From assembly GCA_046541515.1 (NCBI GenBank), contig JBKHDD010000043.1, positions 1-29,094 on the forward strand: 29,094 nucleotides of DNA, in the 5' to 3' direction. Source of the stretch: CAYFVR01 sp046541515. Its GTDB lineage: Bacteria > Desulfobacterota > Desulfobacteria > Desulfobacterales > Desulfococcaceae. The position numbers and the translations under genes were made by a program. Positions 1 through 7,273 of this stretch are shown here, piece after piece (the stretch's first letter is position 1; every line of letters starts with the position of its first letter). Under the pieces are notes generated by a model. It searched no databases and had not been told where the DNA came from. It saw nothing but the letters and a program-made list of their open reading frames with translations.

Positions 1-2
1 CC

Positions 3-89
3 TTCCCCAAGCCCGCCTCCGGCAGAATTGCGGTCAAGGTCATCAATCATTTGGGAGACGAGGTGATGAAGGTTTTTCGGGTGGGGTAG
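3..89 (+). CDS. C-terminal end of a probable site-specific DNA methyltransferase (partial)
   Basis: An open frame enters from the left edge and stops at a TAG at 87-89. It encodes 28 residues containing the string RIAVKVINHLGDEVMKVF. From memory this resembles the C-terminal end of adenine-specific (type III-like) DNA methyltransferases, whose last residues typically read IAVKVINHLGDEV-K. No catalytic motif lies inside the window, so the identification rests on this tail alone. The next gene, an antitoxin, begins about 90 bases downstream on the same strand. A methyltransferase beside a toxin-antitoxin pair would fit a defence or accessory patch. If the tail match is coincidental, this is simply the end of an unidentified protein. 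Confidence 0.45.
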   Translation, partial: FPKPASGRIAVKVINHLGDEVMKVFRVG

Positions 90-97
90 GGGCGGAA

Positions 98-139
98 ATC
101 GGATTGAATTTGCCGAAATGCGCTTTCCGATGTTATCTT
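98..139 (+). promoter_or_regulatory. possible promoter/operator of the toxin-antitoxin pair
   Basis: A -35-like TTGCCG (110-115) is followed after 18 bases by TATCTT (134-139), a modest sigma70 match. A six-base inverted repeat, ATCGGA (98-103) and TCCGAT (126-131), straddles the -35 box. It could be the operator through which the antitoxin or toxin-antitoxin complex represses its own transcription, as is usual for VapBC loci. Both calls are weak. Confidence 0.25.
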
Positions 140-181
140 GCAGGTAACGCCTTCCTTATCATGCGCCCAAAGGAGCCGCCC

Positions 182-424
182 ATGAACACTGTCGAGCTTG
201 AAAAACGGATTATGTCCAATCTCCGGGGCATGAACGACTTTCGCCTCCGCGAAGTCCTGGATTTCGTGGAATTCCTGCGGACTCGCTCCATACCCGAGAC
301 ACCCAAACCCGGCCGATATTCCCATTTGCGCGGAAAATACAAGGATCGCCTGAGCCCTTCGGATGAATTCGCGCGAAGCAAGCAATTGGAGATTGAGCTG
401 GAAGAGAGCAAATGGAACCGATAG
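182..424 (+). CDS. antitoxin of a VapBC-type pair (DUF2281-like)
   Basis: This 80-residue protein probably neutralises the PIN-domain toxin encoded immediately downstream. The ATG at 182 is chosen because an AGGAG Shine-Dalgarno lies about seven bases upstream; the upstream in-frame ATGs lack one. The N-terminal half (VELEKRIMSNLRGMND, then REVLDFVEFLR) is helical and resembles short DUF2281-type antitoxins, which have the pattern 'l..l..LP....EVLDFVEFL'. The C-terminal half is charged and probably disordered, as expected for the toxin-wrapping part of an antitoxin. The stop overlaps the toxin start by 13 bases, so the two are translationally coupled. No clear AbrB or ribbon-helix-helix DNA-binding fold is visible, so autoregulation is inferred only from family habit. 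Confidence 0.7.
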   Translation: MNTVELEKRIMSNLRGMNDFRLREVLDFVEFLRTRSIPETPKPGRYSHLRGKYKDRLSPSDEFARSKQLEIELEESKWNR

Positions 425-828
425 ACTCCACATATGTTCTCGACGCCTGCGCCTTGATTGCCTTCTTCCGCGGCGAAACCGGCGGTGAAACTCTCGACAA
501 TCTATTTTCGGAGCCACGAAATCGGTTTCACCTCCATTCCGTGACCCTGGCCGAAATCTACTATGATTGCCTCCGAACGTCGGACAGCCCAAATGCCAAC
601 GATTTGTTCGAAGATATTTCCGGGCTTCCCATAAAAATCGCCTGGAATCTTACTCCGGAACTCATCGCAAGGGTTGGCCATTTCAAAACCACCCAGCGCG
701 TCTCTTTCGCGGATTGTTTCGTCCTGTCTTTGGCGGAAATGGAAAACGCAACGGTGATTTCCACCGATCATCATGAATTTGATGTAATCGAGCAGAAAAA
801 TGTCCTCCGCTTTTTTTGGCTGCGATAA
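412..828 (+). CDS. PIN-domain ribonuclease toxin (VapC-like)
   Basis: The 138-residue length is typical of VapC toxins. The acidic metal-binding residues of the PIN fold are all in place: D11 in YVLDACALI, E48 in VTLAEIYYD, D101 in SFADCFVLSLAE and D119 in VISTDHHEFD. Family members are Mg2+-dependent endoribonucleases that cut RNA, often tRNA, when the cognate antitoxin is degraded. The gene overlaps the upstream antitoxin by 13 bases, the classic antitoxin-first arrangement, so the two form one operon. All four acidic residues are intact, so the toxin is predicted active. The RNA target cannot be read from sequence. Confidence 0.85.
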   Translation: MEPIDSTYVLDACALIAFFRGETGGETLDNLFSEPRNRFHLHSVTLAEIYYDCLRTSDSPNANDLFEDISGLPIKIAWNLTPELIARVGHFKTTQRVSFADCFVLSLAEMENATVISTDHHEFDVIEQKNVLRFFWLR

Positions 829-1224
829 GGAACAACCAAGACGGGCCAACCAAGCCATCGTACCGGCCCCCGGGAACGAACTCCGCCGCTTGACGCCCCA
901 AAAAACCGAGGGTATCTTGACGACAAGCGGACGCGACACGGTGATATTCTCCCGGCCGCAGCACGGACGCCCCAACCGTCCGGAGCGCCATGCGGGGTTG
1001 CCGCCATCGAGCGGATTGGGAGGCCCCGCCGTCCGCTGGTTCCGCTTGCGGCGGGCGACGCTGGAAATTTTCGGCGCGCCAGCACGGGTTTCCCGGAGCG
1101 ATCCGGGTTTTCTGGATGGAGGGACTGCCGGCCTCCCGCCCGCCGCATTTTCTTCCCCCCTCCCAATTCTCCATTTCCCCTTCCGCTTCACCGGCCTTGC
1201 CGGAAAAAAACTTCACCTTTCCCC
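829..1224. other. 396-bp intergenic stretch without a recognisable gene
   Basis: Between the PIN toxin and the tRNA terminator I see no protein with family features and no good ribosome binding site. Open frames here are GC-driven and overlap on both strands. The region has poly-A and poly-C tracts and pyrimidine-rich blocks around 1150-1200. No RNA gene was recognised. Confidence 0.5.
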
Positions 1225-1253
1225 AAAAAAAAGAGGGCCGACCCAAACGGGCC
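1225..1253 (-). terminator. probable intrinsic terminator of tRNA-Leu
   Basis: Reading the minus strand just after the tRNA, short GC-rich pairings (GGCCC with GGGTC, or GGCC with GGCC) are followed by CTC and a run of eight T. The stem is short, so strength is uncertain, but position and U-tract fit termination of the single-gene tRNA transcript. Confidence 0.5.
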
Positions 1254-1268
1254 AACCCCCGATATTTC

Positions 1269-1356
1269 TGGTGCCTAGGGCGGGAATCGAACCCGCACGA
1301 GGACATGCCCCAAGGGATTTTAAGTCCCTTGCGTCTACCTATTCCGCCACCCAGGC
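1269..1356 (-). tRNA. tRNA-Leu (anticodon UAA)
   Basis: The minus strand folds as a class II tRNA. The acceptor stem is GCCTGGG paired with CCTAGGC, and the 3' CCA is encoded (1269-1271). The D-arm contains GGCGGAATAGGTAGACGC, the anticodon loop is CTTAAAA with anticodon TAA, a long variable arm follows, and the T-arm reads GCGGGTTCGATTCCCGC. The length of 88 nt with CCA and the long variable arm fit leucine. A sigma70-type promoter lies just upstream and a U-tract terminator just downstream, so the gene appears to be transcribed alone. Confidence 0.97.
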
Positions 1357-1390
1357 CTTTTGTCGGGACGGTTGGCCCCGATTTCACCGG

Positions 1391-1419
1391 TCTATAGAAC
1401 ACGACGGCCCGTATTTCAA
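1391..1419 (-). promoter_or_regulatory. sigma70-type promoter of tRNA-Leu
   Basis: On the minus strand TTGAAA (1414-1419) and TATAGA (1391-1396) are separated by exactly 17 bases. Transcription would start near 1384, giving a 5' leader of about 27 nt before the mature tRNA end at 1356, a normal distance for RNase P processing. Confidence 0.7.
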
Positions 1420-1427
1420 GACTAAAG

Positions 1428-1584
1428 CAATGGAGAATTGATAATGGACAGTTGATAATTGATAACGCATGGGGGCGGGGACGGCGACCGGAACGGAAAG
1501 GGGGCCAGCGATGGAGGAAATGGCGGAAACGCCTGTTTCATTGCCCATTCTCCATTGTCAATTTCCCGTTGTCCATTCTCAATT
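1428..1584. repeat. AT-rich inverted 'caatggagaa' elements flanking a GC-rich core
   Basis: The left block (1428-1465) is built from CAATGGAGAATTGATAATGG-like words. The right block (1541-1584) contains CCCATTCTCCATTGTCAA and TTGTCCATTCTCAA. The reverse complement of the right block (GAGAATGGACAA, GACAATGGAGAATGGG) uses the same vocabulary as the left block, so the two form a degenerate inverted repeat about 75 bases apart. The blocks are much more AT-rich than their surroundings. Similar words recur as dispersed intergenic repeats in various bacterial genomes (general recollection). Confidence 0.55.
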
Positions 1585-1659
1585 TGGGAAACCCGTCTTG
1601 CCATTCCGAAGGAGGAGTGCGATAATTGCCGGTTATTCAAAATGGAAAGTGTAACCGGA

Positions 1660-2661
1660 ATGATCAATCCAAAGCCTTTCATTTTTGCCCCGTTCAGGAT
1701 CGCCTTGGCCGGCCTCGCCGTGGCCGCGCTTTTGGCCGGTTGCGGCCCGGAGGAACGGCCGGTGGTCGTGGATCTCTCCAAGCGAAAGACCCTCCGAATC
1801 CCCCAATCCGAGGACGCCATCACCTACGCCTACCTGCCCCAGTACACCCACACCAGATCCTACGAGCGCCATCACCGGCTGGTGGAATTTCTGCGGCGAG
1901 AGACGGGGCGCAACGTGCGGCAGGTGTTTCCGGACACCTTCGACCAGCACGTGAAAATGGTGGGGGAAGGGGAGGCGGACATCTCCTTCGTCAATCCCTT
2001 CATTTATGTCCAGATCGCCGAAACCTACGGCGGCCGGGCCTTCGCGAGGGTGTTGGAACCCGACGGCAAGCCACGGTTCCGAGGCCAGATCATCGCCCGG
2101 GCGGACAACGACCGCATTCGGACCCTGGCCGACTGTCGGGGGGCGCGCTGGATGGCGGTGGACCCGGGTTCCGCCGGCGGATACCTCTTCGGCCTGGGCC
2201 ATTTTCTGGCCAACGGAATCCGGCGCTCCGACTTCCGGGAAATCGCCTTCGCCCCCGGCCCCGGCGGCAAACAGGAGAAGGTGGTCATGGCCGTCCACTC
2301 CGGGGCCTACGACGTCGGGACGATCCGGGAAGGCGCCCTGGACGTGGTCGCCGGCCGGGTGGACCGGGAAGACATCCGCGTGCTGGACCACACGGCGGGC
2401 TATCCCGGATGGGTTTACGCCGCCCGCCCCGGCCTCTCGCCGGAAATACTATCGGCGATCCGCTCCGCCCTGCTCAAGCTCGACCTGGGCAACCCCGACC
2501 ACCGGCCCATTTTGGTGGCCGCCGGTTTTGCCGGCGTCATCTCCGCCGAGGACGCCGATTTCGACCCGGTCCGAACCTTGATCCGGACGATCTCCCAAAG
2601 CGCGAAGGAAACGCCGCCCAGCCCGGAGAACCGCCACCGAAACGAAACGGCGGCCCCGTGA
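1660..2661 (+). CDS. PhnD-like periplasmic solute-binding lipoprotein
   Basis: This 333-residue protein has an N-terminal lipoprotein signal: a hydrophobic stretch to residue 24, then lipobox LAGC with Cys28. It is therefore predicted to be membrane-anchored outside the cytoplasm. The mature part follows the phosphate/phosphite/phosphonate-binding (PhnD, type 2 periplasmic) pattern: a first lobe with YERHHRLVEFLRRETG, the hinge-side VGEGEADISFVNPFIY, the VDPGSAGGYLFG loop, and GAYDVGTIREGALD. The start is ambiguous. ATG 1660 puts the signal peptide at the very N terminus; ATG 1642 would add six residues. A strong GGAGGAG (1611-1617) lies 24 bases before 1642, unusually far. No permease or ATPase follows; the stop overlaps the GTG of a histidine kinase. 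A sensory rather than transport role is therefore inferred. Confidence 0.85.
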   Translation: MINPKPFIFAPFRIALAGLAVAALLAGCGPEERPVVVDLSKRKTLRIPQSEDAITYAYLPQYTHTRSYERHHRLVEFLRRETGRNVRQVFPDTFDQHVKMVGEGEADISFVNPFIYVQIAETYGGRAFARVLEPDGKPRFRGQIIARADNDRIRTLADCRGARWMAVDPGSAGGYLFGLGHFLANGIRRSDFREIAFAPGPGGKQEKVVMAVHSGAYDVGTIREGALDVVAGRVDREDIRVLDHTAGYPGWVYAARPGLSPEILSAIRSALLKLDLGNPDHRPILVAAGFAGVISAEDADFDPVRTLIRTISQSAKETPPSPENRHRNETAAP

Positions 2662-4790
2662 AGCTGTCCTTCCGGAACCGGATTTTCCTCGGCCTGCTCT
2701 CCCTCCTCCTATTGCTGGCGGGGATGATGCTCCTGGTGGTCAGCGACATCACCACCGAGGCCCTGTTGGAGGAAAACCGGCGGCGGGGCGTTTCCATCGG
2801 CGCGGGGCTGGCGGCCCGGGCGGCGGAGCCCATTCTGGCCCGGGATTTTCTTCGCCTCAAGGTCCTGGTGGACGAAACCGTCGGGCTCAGCGACGACATC
2901 TCCTACACCTTCATTTTGGACGAGGACGGGGAGCCGCTGGCCCACACCTTCGCGGGCGGTTTTCCGGCGGAACTGCTTCCCGTCAACCCCCCGTCCCCCC
3001 TCCAAAACGTGGCCGTCCAACTGCTGGACACGGGCGAAGAGCTGATCTACGACTACGCCCTTCCGGTAACCATCGCGGGGAACCGGTTCGGGACGGTGCG
3101 GCTGGGGCTGGGGCGGGCCCGAATTTCCGAGGCGGCCCGGCGGCTCATGTGGAGCGCCTTTCTGGCCACCGGGATCGTGGTTTTCATCGCCGGGGTGGTG
3201 GGCGCGGCCTTCGCCCGCACCGTCACCCGCCGCATTCAGATGCTCCACGATTCCTCCCAGGCCATTCTCCAGGGCGACCTGAAGGTCCGCACCGCCCCGT
3301 TGCTGCGGAAAAGCTGTTGGGAGATCGTGGACTGCGGAAAGGCCGACTGCCCGGCCCACGGCGACGGCTGGCGGCGTTGCTGGTACACGCCGGGGACCCT
3401 CTGCGACGGCTGCGGGGAGGGGGATTTGTCCGAAAAATTGGCGGTCTGCCAAAGCTGCGGCGTGTACCAGGCCTGCGGCGGCGACGAAATCCAGAGCCTT
3501 GCGGAGTCCTTCGACGCCATGACCCGTTCCCTGCAATGCCACATCGGCGAACTGAAAGCCGTCGAGCGAACCCTTCGCGAGCAAAAAGAGGTGTTGCGGT
3601 CGGTCCTCAACGCCACCCCGGACTTCGTGGGACTGCAAGACGTGGACGGCCGATATCGGGCGGTGAACCCGGCCTTCTGTCGACTGGCCGACCGGTCCGA
3701 GGCGACGGTGATCGGCCAAACCGACGCGTCGCTGTTTTCCCCGGAACGGGCCGCGGCCTGGGAGGCGGACCGGAACCGGGTGCTGGGAACCGGGGAGACC
3801 GTGGAGCGGGAAGTGCGGCTGCGGGTGGGCGGCCGACGGCGCTGGTTCCACCTGGTGCGGCTGCCGGTGCGAGACGCCGCCGGACGGATCACCGGGGTGC
3901 TGGCCAGCGGGCGGGACATGACCGACATGCGGGAAATGCGGGACCGGCTCATCCAGTCCCAGAAGATGGAGGCCCTGGGGCAGTTGGCCGCCGGGGTGGC
4001 CCACGAAATCAACACCCCCCTGGGAATCATCCTGGGCTACGCCCAGCTCCTGACCCGGGAGGCGCCGGAAGGGGACCCCGGCCGGGAGGACCTGGCGGTG
4101 ATCGAGCGGCAATGCAAGGCCTGCCAGAAGATCGTGGCGGACCTGCTCAATTTTTCCCGGGGGACGGAAAGCGCCAAGGGTCCGCTGAACCTGAATCTCT
4201 GCGTCACCGACGTGGTGTCGGTGATGAACCACACCTTCGAGATGGAGCGGGTGGAAATCGAGCGGGATCTGGACGGCGGGCTGCCGGGCATGGCCGGAGA
4301 CCGGTCCCGGATTCGCCAGGTGGTGATGAACCTGCTGAACAACGCCCGGGACGCCGCCGGGGCCGGGGGACGGGTGCGGGTGGAAACCCGCTTCGACGCC
4401 GAAGCGGAGATGCTGGAAATGGCCGTGCTCGACACCGGTCCCGGCATTCCGCCGGACCGGATCGGCCGGGTCTTCGACCCCTTTTACACCACCAAGCCGG
4501 CGGACCAGGGCACCGGCCTCGGGTTGTCGGTCACCTTCGGGATCGTGGCGGACCACGGCGGACGGATCGGCGTGGAGAGTCCGCCCGTCGGGGCGGAGGA
4601 GGGAGAATTCCGGACGGTCTTCCGGGTTCGTCTGCCGGCGACCAGGGTTTCGGAGGAAGCGCCCGAAGTCCCGGAACCGGCGGATCGCGTCGGCGCTGCC
4701 GCGCCGCTCGATCTTCTGGTTTCGGAGGAGGCGCCCGAAGTCCCGGAACCGGCGGAGGAAAGCGGCGTCAGCGGTTCCGCCGGGCGATGA
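2658..4790 (+). CDS. membrane-bound PAS sensor histidine kinase with Cys-rich insert
   Basis: This 710-residue kinase starts at a GTG overlapping the preceding stop (GTGA). Order: TM1 (about 9-29), an extracytoplasmic sensor region (30-160), TM2 (about 163-186), a HAMP-like segment, a cysteine/tryptophan-rich module (about 219-274), a PAS domain (about 313-425), HisKA with phospho-acceptor H449 in GVAHEINTPLG, and HATPase_c. The ATPase shows the N-box VMNLLNNARDAA, G1 DTGPGIP (from D592) and G2 GTGLGLS (from about 618). The Cys-rich module (SCWEIVDCGKADCPAHG, RCWYTPGTLC, CQSCGVYQAC) resembles the 'two-CW' motif of deltaproteobacterial signalling proteins and could bind metal, an Fe-S cluster or respond to redox (inference). 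The last ~55 residues are a Pro/Glu-rich tail with an internal duplication. No response regulator is adjacent. The 3' end overlaps the convergent lipoprotein gene by 23 bases. Confidence 0.92.
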   Translation: MKLSFRNRIFLGLLSLLLLLAGMMLLVVSDITTEALLEENRRRGVSIGAGLAARAAEPILARDFLRLKVLVDETVGLSDDISYTFILDEDGEPLAHTFAGGFPAELLPVNPPSPLQNVAVQLLDTGEELIYDYALPVTIAGNRFGTVRLGLGRARISEAARRLMWSAFLATGIVVFIAGVVGAAFARTVTRRIQMLHDSSQAILQGDLKVRTAPLLRKSCWEIVDCGKADCPAHGDGWRRCWYTPGTLCDGCGEGDLSEKLAVCQSCGVYQACGGDEIQSLAESFDAMTRSLQCHIGELKAVERTLREQKEVLRSVLNATPDFVGLQDVDGRYRAVNPAFCRLADRSEATVIGQTDASLFSPERAAAWEADRNRVLGTGETVEREVRLRVGGRRRWFHLVRLPVRDAAGRITGVLASGRDMTDMREMRDRLIQSQKMEALGQLAAGVAHEINTPLGIILGYAQLLTREAPEGDPGREDLAVIERQCKACQKIVADLLNFSRGTESAKGPLNLNLCVTDVVSVMNHTFEMERVEIERDLDGGLPGMAGDRSRIRQVVMNLLNNARDAAGAGGRVRVETRFDAEAEMLEMAVLDTGPGIPPDRIGRVFDPFYTTKPADQGTGLGLSVTFGIVADHGGRIGVESPPVGAEEGEFRTVFRVRLPATRVSEEAPEVPEPADRVGAAAPLDLLVSEEAPEVPEPAEESGVSGSAGR
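4646..4756 (+). repeat. 39-bp direct duplication inside the kinase C-terminal tail
   Basis: Copies at 4646-4684 and 4718-4756 differ at one base. Both are in frame, so the kinase carries VSEEAPEVPEPA twice, 72 bases (24 codons) apart. The duplication lies after the ATPase domain, next to the convergent overlap with the SPOR lipoprotein gene. Confidence 0.9.
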
Positions 4791-5670
4791 AACAGCGCGC
4801 GCCCACGGCCGCTTCGATTTCCCCGGCGGCGGCCAAGGCCGATTCCTGGTCGGCGAAGGGCCCCACCAGCACCCGGTGCCAAACGCCCCGGTCGTCCACG
4901 TTTCGGCCAATGAAGGCGGAAAAGCCCCGGGCTTGAAGCCGATCGCGCAGCTCCCGGGCCCGTTCCGGCGCGGAAAAGGCCCCCGCCTGCACCTCGTAGC
5001 GGGAACCGGCTTCGGCCACGAGGGCGCCCGGCCGGGGGAGCCGATCCACCAGGTTCCGCACCGCTTCGTCCACCACCTGGAGCTTCACTTCGTCGGAAAG
5101 GTGCAGGCCGGAGCGCACCGTGATCATGGGCAGGTCCAGCAGGGAAAGGGGCACGCCGCCTTCCTGGCTCATGCCGGCGTAGGTGTCGGCCCAGAGCTTC
5201 CGCCCGTTGCGGGCGTCCCAAATCTGAATCCCCACCGTCACCTTCAGCCGCGTGTAGACCCCCACGAACACCCGCTGAAATTCGGTGACGTCGCCGTAGA
5301 GCAGGGCGTCGGCCCCCAGCAAACGTCCCAGCCGTTGCACCGGCGTCTCGTAGAGGGTCTCCCGGTCGACGATTCCCTTTGCCGCCAGCCGACGGTCCAC
5401 CACGTCCCGTTCCACGTCCCGGTAGGGCAGGGCGCTCAACCGACCCAGCAGATTGATCCGAACCAGCTCCGCAAGCCCTTCGGTTCCCGTGTGGTCGTTG
5501 AACGGCAGCACCGCGATCGTTCGGGGACAATTGCCCCGGGCCAGGGCGGTGTGCAGCCCCTGGCTGGAAACCGGCGGCTTGGACCGGGCGCAACCGGCCA
5601 GGGGCGTCAGCAGAAACGGCAGAAGGCCCAAAATCAGAAAGCGGAAAAGAATGGCGCTGGAAATGGTCAT
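4768..5670 (-). CDS. SPOR-domain lipoprotein with GNA1162/CsgG-like domain
   Basis: This 300-residue protein has a lipoprotein signal (hydrophobic residues 7-24, lipobox LAGC, Cys27). The middle region (about 45-205, beginning TIAVLPFNDHTG) resembles the DUF799/GNA1162 lipoproteins, which are CsgG-like outer-membrane-associated folds: an ALLYGDVTEFQRVFVGVY strand and IWDARNGRKLWADTY are visible. The C-terminal ~75 residues (YEVQAGAFSAPERARELRDRL, then WHRVLVGPFADQESAL) are a SPOR domain, which in the family binds denuded peptidoglycan at division sites. It therefore probably links an envelope lipoprotein to the septal cell wall (inference). It lies 14 bases after purB and is probably co-transcribed. 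Its end overlaps the convergent kinase gene by 23 bases. Confidence 0.85.
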   Translation of the reverse strand: MTISSAILFRFLILGLLPFLLTPLAGCARSKPPVSSQGLHTALARGNCPRTIAVLPFNDHTGTEGLAELVRINLLGRLSALPYRDVERDVVDRRLAAKGIVDRETLYETPVQRLGRLLGADALLYGDVTEFQRVFVGVYTRLKVTVGIQIWDARNGRKLWADTYAGMSQEGGVPLSLLDLPMITVRSGLHLSDEVKLQVVDEAVRNLVDRLPRPGALVAEAGSRYEVQAGAFSAPERARELRDRLQARGFSAFIGRNVDDRGVWHRVLVGPFADQESALAAAGEIEAAVGARCFIARRNR

Positions 5671-5684
5671 GGGCGGGTCTCGCG

Positions 5685-7049
5685 TCAGTCCGGTTCCACC
5701 CGAACGCCGGTGTAGGTTTCCGGCCGGAGGCGGCGCAACTCTTCCTTGACCGGATCGGACACGTCCAGCCCCTGGATGAATTCGGCGATGGCCGCCTGGT
5801 CGATCCGGCGATGGGTCCGGGTCAATTCCAGCAGGGCCTCGTAGGGGCGGGGATAGCCCTCCCGCCGCAGGATGGTCTGAATTCCTTCCGCCACCACCGC
5901 CCAGTTGGCCGCCAGATCGGCGTCCAGCTTTTCCCGGTTCAGCGCCAGTTTGCTCATCCCCCGTCGGATGGAGCCCAGGGCGATGAGGGTGTGGGCCAGC
6001 GGAACGCCGATGTTGCGGCAGACCGTGGAATCGGTCAGGTCCCGCTGCAGGCGGGAAATGGGCAACTTGGCGGCCAGGTGTTCCAGCAGGGCGTTGGCCA
6101 GGCCCAGGTTGCCTTCGGCGTTTTCGAAGTCGATGGGGTTGACCTTGTGGGGCATGGCCGAGGAGCCGATTTCCCCCTCTTTGATCTCCTGCTTGAAGTA
6201 GTCCATGGAGATGTAGGTCCAGAAATCCCGGCACAGATCGGTGAGGATGGTGTTGACCCCCTTGAGCCCGTCGAAAAAGGCGGCGAGACCGTCGTAATGT
6301 TCGATCTGGGTGGTCACCCGGGAGCGGCGAAGGCCCAGCCGCTCGTTCACCAGCCGGTCGGCGAAGGCGGGCCAGTCCACCTCGGGAAAGGCGGCGTGGT
6401 GGGCGTTGAAGTTGCCGGTGGCTCCTCCGAACTTGGCGGGGAAAGGGAGGCCGTCCAGCCGGTCCAGGGCGTTGTCCAGCCGCTCCAAAAAGACCGCCAC
6501 CTCCTTGCCCAGTCGCGTGGGCGAGGCCGGCTGGCCGTGGGTCCGGGCCAGCATGGGCACGTCCCGCCATTCCCGCGACCGCTCCCGCAACGCGCCCACC
6601 ACCCCCACCAGCGTCGGCCGCAGGGCCGAAGCCCAGCCCTCCCGCAGGGAAAGGGGCGTGGCCGTGTTGTTGACGTCTTGGGAGGTCAGCCCGAAATGGA
6701 TGAATTCCCGGACGTCCGAGAGGCCGATCGGTTCGAAGGCGTCCTTGAGAAAGTATTCCACCGCCTTCACGTCGTGGTTGGTGGTCCGCTCGATCTCCTT
6801 GACCCGGGCCGCGTCGGCGACGGAGAAATTCTGATAAATCCGCCGAAGGGCGGAGAAGGTCTCCGGATCGACCTGGGCAAGGGGCGGCAAGGGCAGTTCG
6901 CACAGGGAGATGAAGTATTCCACTTCCACCCGGACCCGATAGCGGATCAGGGCGGCTTCGGAAAAATAGTCGGAAAGGGCGGCGGCGGCCCGACGATATC
7001 GCCCGTCCACGGGGGAAACGGCGGTGAGGGGCGTCAGTTCCGTGTCCAT
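5685..7049 (-). CDS. purB: adenylosuccinate lyase
   Basis: The 454-residue protein matches the length of the E. coli-type PurB. It begins LTPLTAVSPVDGRYRR, typical of this subgroup, and carries the fumarate-lyase superfamily signature GSSAMPHKVNPIDFENAEGN with the mobile-loop catalytic serine. TSQDVNNTA and RTHGQPASPT supply other active-site segments. It catalyses two fumarate-releasing steps of purine synthesis: SAICAR to AICAR, and adenylosuccinate to AMP. The start at 7049 is the first ATG that gives the family N terminus; a consensus promoter lies about 50 bases upstream. The SPOR lipoprotein gene follows 14 bases later. No other purine genes are in the window. Confidence 0.97.
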   Translation of the reverse strand: MDTELTPLTAVSPVDGRYRRAAAALSDYFSEAALIRYRVRVEVEYFISLCELPLPPLAQVDPETFSALRRIYQNFSVADAARVKEIERTTNHDVKAVEYFLKDAFEPIGLSDVREFIHFGLTSQDVNNTATPLSLREGWASALRPTLVGVVGALRERSREWRDVPMLARTHGQPASPTRLGKEVAVFLERLDNALDRLDGLPFPAKFGGATGNFNAHHAAFPEVDWPAFADRLVNERLGLRRSRVTTQIEHYDGLAAFFDGLKGVNTILTDLCRDFWTYISMDYFKQEIKEGEIGSSAMPHKVNPIDFENAEGNLGLANALLEHLAAKLPISRLQRDLTDSTVCRNIGVPLAHTLIALGSIRRGMSKLALNREKLDADLAANWAVVAEGIQTILRREGYPRPYEALLELTRTHRRIDQAAIAEFIQGLDVSDPVKEELRRLRPETYTGVRVEPD

Positions 7050-7097
7050 GAACCCGCTTTCGGAAAGGGTTTGATTGAAAACGCGCTTCCGTTGGGG

Positions 7098-7127
7098 GCT
7101 ATAACCGAAGGCCCGCGAAAGTGTCAA
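7098..7127 (-). promoter_or_regulatory. sigma70-type promoter of purB
   Basis: On the minus strand a perfect TTGACA (7122-7127) precedes TATAGC (7098-7103) by 18 bases. The expected transcription start near 7091 gives a leader of about 40 nt before the purB ATG. Confidence 0.7.
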
Positions 7128-7141
7128 GGCAAGGAATCCCC

Positions 7142-7251
7142 AATTCGCCAAAGCGAATTTCCGGGGATCGTCCGGGCTCCCCTTCATCGGAGATTCGCGT
7201 TCCTTCTTCCCCGCGGATCGCGGTTTTCCGCAGGCGGAAGACCCGCGGGGA
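7142..7251. other. two hairpin-forming palindromes upstream of the purB promoter
   Basis: A perfect 7-bp palindrome, AATTCGC and GCGAATT (7142-7159, four-base loop), is followed by a larger one with arms CCCCGCGG (7210-7217) and CCGCGGGG (7244-7251), which encloses an inner TTCCG/CGGAA hairpin. They lie between the TPR-gene terminator and the purB promoter and encode no protein that I can support. Function is unknown: operator, decayed element or small RNA are all possible. Confidence 0.5.
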
Positions 7252-7273
7252 GGGCGTTGGAAATGGGGCGGGG

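Noticed and set aside
829..1224. Protein-coding gene between the toxin and tRNA-Leu
   Set aside because: Frames here are short, Arg/Pro/Ser-rich and overlapping on both strands. There is no ribosome binding site and no family resemblance, and one frame runs through the tRNA.
1459..1659. Longer start for the PhnD-like lipoprotein
   Set aside because: The extension is translated repeat sequence and would bury the lipoprotein signal about 67 residues inside the protein.
2709..4910. Long open frame antisense to the histidine kinase
   Set aside because: High GC content opens the complementary frames. The product is His/Pro/Gly-rich with no family motifs, while the plus-strand frame has complete kinase motifs.
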